Assembly (NCBI RefSeq): GCF_000496755.2
Contig: NZ_AYKS02000071.1
Span: forward strand, 346,785 to 410,784
DNA: 64,000 bases
Source: Serratia sp. DD3
GTDB taxonomy: Bacteria > Pseudomonadota > Gammaproteobacteria > Enterobacterales > Enterobacteriaceae
Direction: 5' to 3'
Shown: positions 37,578 to 46,697 of the stretch, one piece after another
Layout of the letters: each line of letters begins with the position of its first letter
Numbering within the stretch: the stretch's first letter is position 1
Notes under the pieces: model-generated
What the model was told of the DNA's origin: nothing
Database searches by the model: none
The model's input: the letters and a program-made list of their open reading frames with translations, nothing else
Made by a program: the position numbers and the translations under genes

Positions 37578-37847
37578 TTATCCGTTCGCGACTTGAGTTC
37601 GAATTTCTTCAGCCAGGTTGTGCACATCAAAGAACACCACTTGAATCTTGTTGTCCGGTAAACGGATAAACCCGAGTGCACCTTGGCGACGCAGTAAACC
37701 TTCGTTGATAATTTCTAAATCTTTAACCTGAATACGTAGGCGTGTTGCGCAGTTGTCGATTCTGCCAGCAACGATGTTCTCAATACCGCCCATTGCTTTA
37801 AGGATTTTTTGCGCCTTAGCCTGTAAGTTGCCTTTATCGTTAATCAT
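37578..37847 (-). CDS. Orphan PTS EIIB domain protein (glucose family)
   Basis: An 89-residue stand-alone EIIB. GGIENIVAGRIDNCATRLRI carries the phosphorylatable Cys33 in the family motif NCATRLR, and NKIQVVFFDVHNLAEEI completes the fold. No EIIA or EIIC gene is nearby. It lies between yihS and the TRAP genes, in line with them, so it is likely co-transcribed. It could pass phosphate to a distant system or act as a sensor; a transporter remnant is also possible, but the domain is intact. Confidence 0.85.
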   Translation of the reverse strand: MINDKGNLQAKAQKILKAMGGIENIVAGRIDNCATRLRIQVKDLEIINEGLLRRQGALGFIRLPDNKIQVVFFDVHNLAEEIRTQVANG

Positions 37848-37963
37848 CGACTTTCTCTCTTATAACGAAGAACCAAAGACTCTTTGATGCTTAGTGAAAT
37901 AGTGTGTAGCTACATTTGCTGTCTAGAAGCAGCACCTTTTACGTGCCGCGTTTACTCAATTGA

Positions 37964-39253
37964 CTACATGATGCCAGCCAGTTGAGGTAGACCGATTACC
38001 AATGATGGGAAGAATGAAATCAGGAAGATAATTGCCATTTCTACGATTAGGAATGGAATGATTTTCTTAGAGATTTCAGATACAGATACTTTCGATACAC
38101 CTGATGCTACGAACAATACTAGACCCATTGGCGGTGTTGCCAAACCGATTGAAAGATTTGCACACATAACCACACCGAAGTGAACTGGGTCGATACCCGC
38201 GGCTGTCATAATTGGTGCAAAAATCGGAGCAAAGATTAGGATTGCAGGACCCGCATCTAAGAACATACCAATGATGAAAAGCAGTACGTTGATAATTGCA
38301 AACAGTAAGTAAGGGTTATCAGTAATACCATTCATAAAGTTAGCAACCATAGTCGACACACCAGATAGACTGATGAGTGACGCAAAACCACTTGCTGCTG
38401 CTACGATAATCAGAATCGATGCTGCGTTTACTGCAACTTTTGCAAATATAGCGTATGTAGCCTTAACGTTGGTTGCTTTGATGATGTATAGCGATACTAC
38501 GATTGCGTATGCCACTGCTACCGCGGCTGCTTCCGTAGGAGTAAAGATACCGCCGTAGATACCACCAAGAATAATGACTGGTGTCATTAGTGGTACGATA
38601 GCAAGACGTAATGCTTGACGGCGTTCCATAGCAGGCGCACGTTCCATCGGCTGTACGTCGGGATATTTTGTAATTTGGAATCGATTTACGATCATCAAAC
38701 CGATGCAGAGAATAAGGCCTGGCGCCACACCCGCTAAAAACATTGCAGCTACAGAAGTATTCATTACGAATGCGTAAATTAGCATTATTCCTGATGGAGG
38801 AATGATATTGCCCAGAACTGTAGCCGCAGCCGTTAGCGCTGCAGCGTAACCCGTATCGTATTTATACTTTTGCATCTCCGGGATAAGCATGCCGCCGATC
38901 GCTGACGTCGCCGCTACCGCAGAGCCGGTAAGTGCGCCAAATATTGTTGCAGCAAGGATAACTACATGACCTAAACCACCACGTAGATGCTGAACCATGG
39001 TTTGAGCAAACGCGACGATACGTGGTGTGATACCACCAGCGGTCATACACTCACCCGCTAGCATGAAAAATGGCAAAGCAAGTAGTAGGAAGCTATCTAA
39101 ACCAGAATAAAGACGCTGGTAGAGCATGTTCGCAAACAACATTTGGTCGTTTTGGAACAGCGTAATCATTGGAGATAAACCCAATGTAAATAGTACTGGT
39201 ACACCGACAATAAGCAGTACTAAGAAATAAATTATAAAAATTGGAGAAACCAT
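37964..39253 (-). CDS. TRAP transporter large membrane subunit (DctM family)
   Basis: A 429-residue multi-spanning protein with about twelve hydrophobic segments. Typical DctM stretches are FMLAGECMTAGGITPRIVAF, IPPSGIMLIYA and GVVMCANLSIGLATPPMGL. With DctQ and the binding protein at 53107 it would make a sodium-driven importer, probably for sulfoquinovose or its glycerol glycoside, replacing E. coli YihO. GAGGG precedes the ATG; 13 bp separate it from the dctQ-like gene. Confidence 0.9.
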   Translation of the reverse strand: MVSPIFIIYFLVLLIVGVPVLFTLGLSPMITLFQNDQMLFANMLYQRLYSGLDSFLLLALPFFMLAGECMTAGGITPRIVAFAQTMVQHLRGGLGHVVILAATIFGALTGSAVAATSAIGGMLIPEMQKYKYDTGYAAALTAAATVLGNIIPPSGIMLIYAFVMNTSVAAMFLAGVAPGLILCIGLMIVNRFQITKYPDVQPMERAPAMERRQALRLAIVPLMTPVIILGGIYGGIFTPTEAAAVAVAYAIVVSLYIIKATNVKATYAIFAKVAVNAASILIIVAAASGFASLISLSGVSTMVANFMNGITDNPYLLFAIINVLLFIIGMFLDAGPAILIFAPIFAPIMTAAGIDPVHFGVVMCANLSIGLATPPMGLVLFVASGVSKVSVSEISKKIIPFLIVEMAIIFLISFFPSLVIGLPQLAGIM

Positions 39254-39266
39254 TTTTAACGCCCTC

Positions 39267-39887
39267 TTAAGATGCTACTGCAGGTTCGATTTTTTCGTCT
39301 TTTTCTTCCGCTTCAGAACTTGTGTCTTTAATTGCTGATGGCTCGTATAGTGCAACCGTTGCTTGAGTTAGAGAGACATCAGTAAAGTCGCCTAATATGC
39401 CACGAAGACATTGAATGATTTTCTGCAGTGCATAGACCATGGTGACTGCCATCATTACTGGCGGAATGATGTAGATTACATACATTGGAATTGGCAAGCT
39501 GTCGGCCATTACCGAACCTGTGTTAAAGAAGTTCCAGCCAAATTTAATCCAAACCGAAAAAACAAGAATCGCCGAAATATGAGCAACTAAACCTAACAAT
39601 GCAAACATACGAGGAGACTTCTTCTCAACAATTTCAGTGACGAAAGTCATTGCGATGTTTTTGTCGGCCAAGTACACGAACGGCAGGCATAGATAAGTCA
39701 TGTAGATCATCAAGAATCGTGCAGCTTCGTCTGTCCAGCTTAAAGGCTCATTAAATACATAACGACAGAGTACTTGGAAAACAACCGCCACTGTCATTAC
39801 TAGCAACAAAATACCAGCGACTGCGCGCAGTACTTTTGCCACAGGGGTCGTTACTGTATTCAATGCTTTTTCTAATGTACGTAACAT
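39267..39887 (-). CDS. TRAP transporter small membrane subunit (DctQ family)
   Basis: A 206-residue protein with four membrane segments in its first 165 residues and an acidic, charged tail (SEAEEKDEKIEPAVAS). VLCRYVFNEPLSWTDEAARF is the DctQ signature. It pairs with the DctM subunit immediately downstream. Confidence 0.9.
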   Translation of the reverse strand: MLRTLEKALNTVTTPVAKVLRAVAGILLLVMTVAVVFQVLCRYVFNEPLSWTDEAARFLMIYMTYLCLPFVYLADKNIAMTFVTEIVEKKSPRMFALLGLVAHISAILVFSVWIKFGWNFFNTGSVMADSLPIPMYVIYIIPPVMMAVTMVYALQKIIQCLRGILGDFTDVSLTQATVALYEPSAIKDTSSEAEEKDEKIEPAVAS

Positions 39888-39908
39888 AGAATCACCATTA
39901 TTTTTTTA

Positions 39909-40038
39909 TATACCCTTCCTGTTTCTTCAAACCGCTTGGGTGTTAGCTGTGCTCTATCACCCTAGTCACATAGTTGGCTATGCTTCTAGGGATTACATCG
40001 CTTGCTGCCTTCAAGCAATTCAAAGTATTTTGGGTATA
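39909..40038. repeat. ERIC repeat (130 bp) inside the island
   Basis: Runs from TATACCCTTCCTGTTTCTTC to GTATTTTGGGTATA with the core CACCCTAGTCACATAGTTGG. It lies between the aldolase and DctQ genes. Confidence 0.92.
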
Positions 40039-40102
40039 GGCCTTTCGGAAAAATTGGGTGCAGAGGTAAATAGCACCCTGTTTTATTATATTTATTGTTA
40101 AA

Positions 40103-40963
40103 TTACGCTTTGCCGTTTGAACCAAACAGGCGGATTTTGTGGCGAACCACTTCTTTCATTGATGCAATACCAGTATTCATTGCGTCTGCAAGTACGTAGT
40201 CTTTTGCGTGTGCTTGCCAGTGAGCTTGTAATCCCTCAATGAAGCCTTGGCGTAGTTCGGTATCAACGTTGATCTTCGCTACACCGCGTTTCACCGCTTC
40301 AATAACTTGCTCATCTGGCACACCTGAACCACCGTGAAGAACGACTGGTTTTCGAACTGCTTCTTTGATTTCTGATAGACGGTCAAATTTCAGTTGTGGG
40401 GTTGTTCTGTAAAGACCGTGTGCAGTACCGATTGAAACTGCAAGATAGTGAACGCCCGTGCGCTCGGAGAAATCCAGAGCTTCAGCAACTGTGGTGATCA
40501 TCGCGTCTTTTTCATCAACTGTGATGTCATCTTCTGTGCCACCGATCTTACCGATTTCACCTTCAGCACCTAGACCTAGCGCGTTAGCTACGCCGACAAC
40601 TGCTTTCGTAATACGTACGTTCTCTTCGAAATCTAGCGCTGAACCATCGAACATAAGAGATTGGAAGTTACATGTCGCAGCTTGCATGCATTGCTCAAAC
40701 TTACGGCTGTGGTCTAAGTGAACACACACTGGAACAGTGATTTGGTGGTATTCGATTAATGAGTCAATCGCAGTACGAAGTGGCTTCATGCCCATTTCGT
40801 TAATTGCTTTTTGACCAATTTGAATTATGATTGGCGCTTGCTCTTCTTGGGCCGCTAATAGTATTGCTTTGATCGTTTCTAGGTTGTGAGCTGTGAAAGC
40901 ACCGATTGCATAACCATTTTTCCACGCTTCGTTAATCATTGTGTTACCAGATACGTAAGCCAT
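40103..40963 (-). CDS. Class II (zinc) aldolase, probable 6-deoxy-6-sulfofructose-1-phosphate aldolase
   Basis: A 286-residue FbaA/GatY/KbaY-type aldolase. HLDHSRKFEQC supplies catalytic Asp84 and zinc ligand His85; His182 in GTAHGLY and His210 in VLHGGSGVP complete the zinc site, and AEGEIGKIGG binds the sugar phosphate. Context makes it the enzyme splitting sulfofructose-1-phosphate to DHAP and sulfolactaldehyde, the role of the unrelated class I enzyme YihT in E. coli. Some sulfoglycolytic loci use class II aldolases (SqiA type). Tagatose bisphosphate aldolase activity is the main alternative. Confidence 0.85.
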   Translation of the reverse strand: MAYVSGNTMINEAWKNGYAIGAFTAHNLETIKAILLAAQEEQAPIIIQIGQKAINEMGMKPLRTAIDSLIEYHQITVPVCVHLDHSRKFEQCMQAATCNFQSLMFDGSALDFEENVRITKAVVGVANALGLGAEGEIGKIGGTEDDITVDEKDAMITTVAEALDFSERTGVHYLAVSIGTAHGLYRTTPQLKFDRLSEIKEAVRKPVVLHGGSGVPDEQVIEAVKRGVAKINVDTELRQGFIEGLQAHWQAHAKDYVLADAMNTGIASMKEVVRHKIRLFGSNGKA

Positions 40964-41065
40964 TTTATTTCCTCGTAATATTTTTTAGTCTCATCGACTT
41001 TGATTTTGTTAAGACAGAAGTTACCAATTCAAGTTGTCAATTTCTGTTAGATGGATAACACTTTC

Positions 41066-41081
41066 TGTCACTTTAATGACA
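41066..41081. promoter_or_regulatory. TGTCA-N6-TGACA palindrome upstream of the aldolase gene
   Basis: TGTCA-CTTTAA-TGACA lies about 100 bp upstream of the aldolase start. The half-site TGACA/TGTCA recurs in the yihU/yihV and sulfolyase/exporter divergent regions, so it may be part of a common operator. Confidence 0.35.
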
Positions 41082-41355
41082 TTCATTACCATAAATGTAC
41101 ACGGAGTCACAAAACACTCAATAAGCATAAATTTCTGCTAGAACTCAATCCATTGTCATCTTGTCGTTTGCCATCTACATGCAACTAACTGTTTCAAATA
41201 GATATTTTTGGTTAAATCAACAACCGCAAAATAACGCCCCACTCCTTTTGAGTTAGAGGCCAAACAACAATAGACCACTTATCAACATTCATGATTTCGA
41301 CAGCGTAGCCCTTCATTTTGACCGTGAAGATACCTTGCGTATTTATGGCCCTTCT

Positions 41356-41481
41356 TATACTCGTCATACTTCAAGTTGCTTGGGTGTTGGCTGCCCTCGT
41401 TCACCCTAGTCACATAGTTAGCTATGCTCCCAGGGATTCGCTCAGTTGCCGCCTACAGGCAACTCGAATTATTTTGTGTAT
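41356..41481. repeat. ERIC repeat (126 bp) inside the island
   Basis: Begins TATACTCGTCATACTTCAAG, contains TTCACCCTAGTCACATAGTT and GGGATTCGCTCAGTTGCCGC, and ends TTATTTTGTGTAT. Confidence 0.92.
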
Positions 41482-41623
41482 CGTCAAAAGAACCGAAAAA
41501 ACATACATTTAAAGCAATGAGAAATTGATAGTTAGAAGGAACAATAATCAACAAATTCCATACCAAAATGTCAGAAAATGTTGCTTAACCTTCACCTCAG
41601 ATAAACCAATTAACTGTCAGTTT

Positions 41624-42517
41624 TTATTTCACTTTTGGCTCAAGACCTGAACTTACGCGAAGTTGTTCTAGTACAGCAGTCCAGTCTTGACGACCACGAC
41701 CCGCCGCACGAGTTAGGTTGTACATTTCTCGAGCCGCTGCGCCACAAGGCATTGGAACCTTAACTTGGTTAGCAAGATCCAGTGCAATGCCTAAATCTTT
41801 ATGCGCTAGGTCTACCATAAATACTGGGGATAAATCGCCCGCTAGCACCTTACCTGGCCACGTGGTTGTAAAGTGTCCTTTACCTGCAGGTGTGCCGCTC
41901 ATCACTTTCATTGACGTTTCCCAATCTAGACCAATTGCCTCAGACAAGGTTGCCGCTTCTGCAGACAAAGCGTTTAGAGCAATACTCATGTAGTTGTTGA
42001 TGATCTTAACGCGAATGCCTTTACCTGCTCCGCCACAGTCAACGGTTTCATTGCCCATACAATCGAACAGTGGCTTAGCGCGCTCTATCTGCTCTTTCGT
42101 ACCACCAGCCATGATAAGAAGCTCACCGCGTACAGCATGCTCAGAAGTACGGCCAACCGGAGCTTCCATCATTGAGAAACCAAGCTCTGACATCTGTTTG
42201 ATTAAGCTATCCGTTTCAAGCGGGTGGATGGTCGACATGTCGATAAGTAGCGAATTTTTGTCTAGTGTCGTGGTAACGCCGTTCTCACCTAAGATTACAT
42301 TTTTAACCAGCGTGCCGTTTGGCAGCATAGTGATAACGAATTCTGAATCTAATGCTGCATTAGCAGGTGATGTCGCTGCTGTAGCGCCTTGTTCAACTAG
42401 CTGCTGGACTGCATCTTGGTTGATGTCAAAAACTTTTACTGAGTGGCCGCCCTTGATTAAATTGAGCGCCATGGGCGTACCCATTTGACCCAAACCAATA
42501 AATCCAATAGTAGACAT
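41624..42517 (-). CDS. yihU: 3-sulfolactaldehyde reductase YihU
   Basis: A 297-residue beta-hydroxyacid dehydrogenase. The N-terminal [12 protein letters not shown] binds NAD(H). Arg123 in [10 protein letters not shown] corresponds to the sulfonate-recognising Arg of E. coli YihU, and Lys171 in [12 protein letters not shown] is the catalytic Lys. It reduces sulfolactaldehyde to 2,3-dihydroxypropanesulfonate (DHPS). ATG 42517 follows AAGGAAAG; the longer frame upstream would add an unrelated 26-residue leader. It is divergent from yihV. Confidence 0.95.
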   Translation of the reverse strand: MSTIGFIGLGQMGTPMALNLIKGGHSVKVFDINQDAVQQLVEQGATAATSPANAALDSEFVITMLPNGTLVKNVILGENGVTTTLDKNSLLIDMSTIHPLETDSLIKQMSELGFSMMEAPVGRTSEHAVRGELLIMAGGTKEQIERAKPLFDCMGNETVDCGGAGKGIRVKIINNYMSIALNALSAEAATLSEAIGLDWETSMKVMSGTPAGKGHFTTTWPGKVLAGDLSPVFMVDLAHKDLGIALDLANQVKVPMPCGAAAREMYNLTRAAGRGRQDWTAVLEQLRVSSGLEPKVK

Positions 42518-42568
42518 TGTTCTTTCCTTCACGTTAGCGATTAACTTGAGACAAATATAAACATAAAA

Positions 42569-42612
42569 TGACATTGCAACCACAATCAATGTCACATTTT
42601 GTTGTTTTTTGT
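42569..42612. promoter_or_regulatory. Candidate YihW operator between yihU and yihV
   Basis: A perfect 8-bp inverted pair TGACATTG (42569-42576) and CAATGTCA (42587-42594) is followed by the minus-strand sequence AACAACAAAATGTGACA, part of a 23-bp stretch (42590-42612) repeated exactly at 49415-49437. It is in the middle of the divergent promoter region. Confidence 0.5.
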
Positions 42613-42726
42613 TTACTTTGGTCGTTTTGTGATTGTAGTCCTAGTTAAAACTACAGATGTGAATATACTGCAGACATCAATTTGCAAAATCGCACTCCAA
42701 AAAGTAAACACATAGAGATTAGAGTT

Positions 42727-43614
42727 ATGACAATTGCATGTTTAGGTATTGCGGTACTTGACCGTATTCAACGTGTCGCCACTTTGCCAACAACAGGCGG
42801 TAAATACGTCGCAAAAGACTACTTTGAAGTGGGTGGCGGACCTGCTGCGACAGCGGCTATCGCGGTTGCCAAGATGGGGCACCAAGTAGATTTCATCGGG
42901 CGTGTTGGTCAAGATGGCGTGGCAGATACCATGTTATCAGAGCTTGCCAGTTACGGTGTTAACGTCGATAAAGCAGTTCATGTGACCGGTGCTTCTTCTG
43001 CTTTCTCCACAGTTCTTGTGGATGATGAAGGTGAGCGAATGATCATAAATTACCAAGATCAATCACTCAGCCGCGATACAAAGCAAATTGAACATATCGA
43101 CTTTTCACAATATGAAACTATTCTGACTGACGTACGTTGGCCAGAAGGTGCGAAGTACGCTTTAGAACAAGCGAAAAAGTTCAACATCCCTTCTGTTCTT
43201 GACGCTGACCTAGCACCAGATCCAATTTACGAGCTTGTGAAACTAGCCGATCATGTGGCGTTCTCTGAGCCTGGCCTTGAAAAATTCACTGGTTGCAGTG
43301 ACCCAATTGAAGGTCTAAAAGTTGCTAAAAAACAAACAGATGGTAAAGTTTATGTTACAGTAGGTTCACTGGGCTGCTACTGGCTAGAAGGTGACGAAAT
43401 TTATCATGAGCCAGTAATCAAAGTAGATGTTGTGGACACTACTGGTGCAGGCGATGTTTTTCATGGTGCTTTAGCGGTTGCGGTCGCAGAATCGAAACAA
43501 AGCCGTGAGGCGATTGCTTTCTCAAACCTAGTGGCAGCGTTAAAATGCACTAAAAGAGGTGGTCGAGAAGGGATCCCGGCTAGATCAGAAGTGGACCAAA
43601 AACTACAAAAGTAA
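42727..43614 (+). CDS. yihV: 6-deoxy-6-sulfofructose kinase YihV (PfkB family)
   Basis: A 295-residue ribokinase-like kinase phosphorylating sulfofructose at C1. YFEVGGGPAATAAIA and VDVVDTTGAGDVFHGALAV match E. coli YihV almost exactly; Asp243 in TGAGD is the catalytic base. SGKYVA-like TGGKYVAKDY near residue 25 is also shared. ATG 42727 gives an N-terminus (MTIACLGIAVLDRI) that aligns with E. coli; the frame extends further upstream but without homology. Confidence 0.95.
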   Translation: MTIACLGIAVLDRIQRVATLPTTGGKYVAKDYFEVGGGPAATAAIAVAKMGHQVDFIGRVGQDGVADTMLSELASYGVNVDKAVHVTGASSAFSTVLVDDEGERMIINYQDQSLSRDTKQIEHIDFSQYETILTDVRWPEGAKYALEQAKKFNIPSVLDADLAPDPIYELVKLADHVAFSEPGLEKFTGCSDPIEGLKVAKKQTDGKVYVTVGSLGCYWLEGDEIYHEPVIKVDVVDTTGAGDVFHGALAVAVAESKQSREAIAFSNLVAALKCTKRGGREGIPARSEVDQKLQK

Positions 43615-43632
43615 ACAAAATGAAGGACTGAC

Positions 43633-44391
43633 GTGACTAATCCCAGACAAGATAAGTTAATTCAGCTAGTTAATGACAAAGGTTATTACAGTGTAGAAGA
43701 ACTAGCAGAAATGCTAGACGTTTCTACACAAACGATTCGCCGCGATATAAAGAAGCTCAGCAATGATCGTTTTGTGATTCGTCACCATGGTGGTGCAAGC
43801 TCACCGGCAACCAAAACTAACCTTGATTATGAAGTGCGTCAGGTGTCAGACACCGAGCAAAAGCATGCAATAGCCAAAGCAATTGCCGATTTGATCCCTG
43901 ATAATTCAACAGTGTTCATCACTATAGGAACAACTGTGGAAGTCATAGCCAGTCATTTAGCCAAGAAAAATAATTTGCAGGTCATTACCAATAGCCTTCG
44001 CGTAGCAAGTGTTTTGCATACGAATAAGTCTATAGATGTATTGATACCTAGTGGTAAGGTGAAAGCGTTCAACGGGGGTATTGTTGGAACTGAAGCTATG
44101 GATTTCATCTCTAACTTCCGCTTTGATTATCTCATTACCAGTGCAGCATCATTGGATGTTGATGGTACCTTACTTGAGTATGACCTGAATGAAACAATGA
44201 TCACTCAGACGGTCATGAAATCGGCTCGTCACGTTTTAGTCGCGATGGATTCAAGCAAGTTCATTCCTAAAGGGTCTATTACCTTAGCGAACATTAAAGA
44301 TGTGACCTACTTCTTCACTGATTCCAAACCCAGCCCTTCAATTGAAACTGTGGCGAAACAAGGTGATACCAAATTGGTGATTTGCTCGTAA
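43633..44391 (+). CDS. yihW: DeoR-family transcriptional regulator YihW (CsqR-like)
   Basis: A 252-residue DeoR-type repressor. The N-terminal winged helix has YYSVEELAEMLDVSTQTIRR, followed by the sugar-phosphate-sensing domain (FITIGTTVEVIASHL; NSLRVASVL; FNGGIVG). It starts with GTG behind AAGGA, 18 bp after yihV. E. coli YihW controls the sulfoquinovose genes and responds to pathway intermediates; the same role is inferred here. Confidence 0.88.
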   Translation: MTNPRQDKLIQLVNDKGYYSVEELAEMLDVSTQTIRRDIKKLSNDRFVIRHHGGASSPATKTNLDYEVRQVSDTEQKHAIAKAIADLIPDNSTVFITIGTTVEVIASHLAKKNNLQVITNSLRVASVLHTNKSIDVLIPSGKVKAFNGGIVGTEAMDFISNFRFDYLITSAASLDVDGTLLEYDLNETMITQTVMKSARHVLVAMDSSKFIPKGSITLANIKDVTYFFTDSKPSPSIETVAKQGDTKLVICS

Positions 44392-44407
44392 GTATATTCT
44401 CAAGAGA

Positions 44408-44436
44408 AACTGCTCCTCGTGGAGCCGTTTTTGTTT
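44408..44436. terminator. Terminator between convergent yihW and galM-like genes
   Basis: GCTCC (44412-44416) and GGAGC (44421-44425), extended by AAC/GTT, form the stem; TTTTTGTTTT follows on the plus strand. Confidence 0.75.
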
Positions 44437-44504
44437 TGGTGCTGTACTCAAACGCTCTATCTACCTTTTTTTCGATAAATAGAGCATTATTTGTACTCAG
44501 TTGA

Positions 44505-45566
44505 TCATTTTTGCGCAAAGCGATGAATTGTTTTCTCTTGATACACTTCGCCTGGGTTTAATCGGGTCGATGGGAAATGCACGTTATTCGGGCTATCTGG
44601 ATAGTGTTGGGTTTCCAAACACATACCATGGCATGACTCATAACGCTCACCATGACGCCCTACCCAACACTTGTTTGACAGCTTGAATCCATTATAAAAC
44701 TGCACGGCTGGCTGAGTTGTCAGAACCGTCATCATACGTCCACTTTGCGGTTCATAAAGCTCCGCCGCATAGTTGTACTCCCCTTCTTTTTTCGAACCAT
44801 CGAGAATACAGTTGTGGTCAAAACCGCCTAACGGCATCATCGCTTTATTCAAAGCAATCTGCTTGGTCTCGGTGAAATCGAGGCCGGTTCCCTTAACCGA
44901 TAGAATTTCACCGGTTGGAATGCAATTATCATAAACCGGGGTGTAAAACTGGGAATAAAGCTTCAATTCATGTTGATCAACTGTGCCGGAATCATGGCCA
45001 GCTAAGTTGTAGTAACTATGGTTAACTAAATTAATTACGGTAGGCTTATTAGTAACAGCTTGGAAGTTATAGTGAACTTGATTGAATTCATCCAAACCGA
45101 TGGTGTGAGTAACATTCAAAGTGCCACCGTAACCACCTTCACCATCGAGCGATACTCGCGTTAGATGAACGTATGTTGCCTCTTCTTGTTCCTCAATCTC
45201 GAAATCCCATACGTACTTATCAAAGCCTTTAGCGCCACCGTGAAGGTGTTGCCCAGTTGGTGCTTCGTTGGTTTCTAATTGAAACACTTCACCATCTAGC
45301 TCATAACGCCCCTGCGCAATACGGTTAGCATACCGACCCGCTACAGCACCAAAGAAAGGATGACCTCCTAGGTATTTTTCTAGACTTTCGTAACCAAGCA
45401 CGACATCCGCTGCGACACCATTGCGATCTGGCACTTTAATTGAAGTCACAATACAGCCATAGTTGGTCAACTGTAGTGAGATACCTTGGCTATTGGTAAG
45501 CGTAATCAGCTTTACCGGTGCAGTTTGACCTTCAACTTGTCCCCAATTTTCAATCTTCAGTTCCAC
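44505..45566 (-). CDS. Aldose 1-epimerase (GalM-type mutarotase), probable sulfoquinovose mutarotase
   Basis: A 353-residue galactose mutarotase fold. GRYANRIAQGRY, HLHGGAKGFDK, NLVNHSYYNLAG (catalytic His) and CLETQHYPDSPN (catalytic Glu) are intact. E. coli has the shorter YihR in its cluster; this one is of the longer GalM type. It would speed anomer exchange of sulfoquinovose released by YihQ before isomerisation, or serve galactose/glucose instead. It starts with GTG behind GAGGT and is convergent with yihW. Confidence 0.85.
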   Translation of the reverse strand: MELKIENWGQVEGQTAPVKLITLTNSQGISLQLTNYGCIVTSIKVPDRNGVAADVVLGYESLEKYLGGHPFFGAVAGRYANRIAQGRYELDGEVFQLETNEAPTGQHLHGGAKGFDKYVWDFEIEEQEEATYVHLTRVSLDGEGGYGGTLNVTHTIGLDEFNQVHYNFQAVTNKPTVINLVNHSYYNLAGHDSGTVDQHELKLYSQFYTPVYDNCIPTGEILSVKGTGLDFTETKQIALNKAMMPLGGFDHNCILDGSKKEGEYNYAAELYEPQSGRMMTVLTTQPAVQFYNGFKLSNKCWVGRHGERYESCHGMCLETQHYPDSPNNVHFPSTRLNPGEVYQEKTIHRFAQK

Positions 45567-45643
45567 GTAGTTACCTCATTTACCACTTTATCTGTTAGCC
45601 AAGTGATACCATCACTATCACTTAGCATTTCTATTTGTTCTAT

Positions 45644-46603
45644 CTAAACCGCTTCAGTTTGCTCTTTCGTTCCCACTGAGCAGCGAATACCGCGTTGATT
45701 AAAGTAGTTGGCAATGTCACTCACTCGAGCCTGAAATTCATGACGGTCGAATAGCAGCGATTTCATTTTGTAAGGCAAACCCAACGACTGATACTTTTCT
45801 TCACCCAAGCGCATAAAACTGAGCAGTTGCAAGATGTTTACTCGACCATTGAGTTCCTGCTCGATAAAATCAGCGGTGGCTGAAATATTGGCATCATCGT
45901 CATTGATACTTGGTATCACAGGAATTCTTAAAATCAGCTCTTTATCGAGTTTACTAAGCGCTTTTAAGTTATTAAAAATCTTACGATTATCAACACCGGT
46001 GTATTTCTTATGCTTGGCACTGTCCATTAACTTGAGATCAGAAATAAACAGGTCCGTATAGGGCAGAACCTTTTCAATCCGGTTCCAATTGACATGGAAG
46101 CTCGACTCAAGACAAGTATGGATGCCCTCTTGCTTACAGGCTTTGAACAACTCAACCACAAAATCACTTTGCAGCAGAGGTTCTCCGCCAGAAACCGTCA
46201 CACCACCGCCTGAGCGGTCATAAAATCCGCGGTCTTTGCGTATCAGCTCCATGCACTCGTCGACAGACATCGACTCGCCCCACTGTTTTATTGCTTCCGA
46301 AGGGCACTCTTCGACACAGTGCAAACAACTGGTGCATTGGTGTCTATCGATTTGCTGCAACATCGCGTCTGAATAGATCAGCATTTTGTTATCAGGACAG
46401 ACATCAAAACACGAGCCACAATGCTCAGTGGAAATACATTTGTTGTGGTATACGCCTACTTCAATATCACGTTTAAAGCTTTCAGGGTTACCACACCAAT
46501 CACAGCGCAAAGGGCAACCTTTAAGAAATATTTCAGTGCGAATACCTGGCCCATCATGCAGCGTGAACCTTTGGATATTTAGCACTATCGCCTGATTTGA
46601 CAC
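45644..46603 (-). CDS. hpsH: Glycyl radical enzyme activase, probable HpsH (radical SAM)
   Basis: A 319-residue activating enzyme. GCPLRCDWCGNPES holds the radical SAM cysteines 30, 34 and 37. An inserted ferredoxin domain with two Cys clusters follows (CGSCFDVCP; CTSCLHCVEECP), and GGGVTVSGGEPLLQ binds SAM. It would install the glycyl radical on the adjacent enzyme, with which it shares an operon. GTG start behind GAGGTG. The pair is oxygen sensitive, implying anaerobic use. Confidence 0.88.
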   Translation of the reverse strand: MSNQAIVLNIQRFTLHDGPGIRTEIFLKGCPLRCDWCGNPESFKRDIEVGVYHNKCISTEHCGSCFDVCPDNKMLIYSDAMLQQIDRHQCTSCLHCVEECPSEAIKQWGESMSVDECMELIRKDRGFYDRSGGGVTVSGGEPLLQSDFVVELFKACKQEGIHTCLESSFHVNWNRIEKVLPYTDLFISDLKLMDSAKHKKYTGVDNRKIFNNLKALSKLDKELILRIPVIPSINDDDANISATADFIEQELNGRVNILQLLSFMRLGEEKYQSLGLPYKMKSLLFDRHEFQARVSDIANYFNQRGIRCSVGTKEQTEAV

Positions 46604-46697
46604 AATTCACCTCAACCTTGTGTTAAAACGTGAAAACCCAAACCACTTTTTAGCCTGCATACTATTGGGCAATGGTTTGGGTATCACTATGGGTTAA

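Larger units (their letters stand above)
40964..41623. other. Intergenic region between the aldolase and yihU genes
   Basis: This 660-bp gap holds the aldolase promoter, the TGTCA palindrome and an ERIC copy, each listed separately. No ORF of convincing quality is visible in the remainder. Confidence 0.5.
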
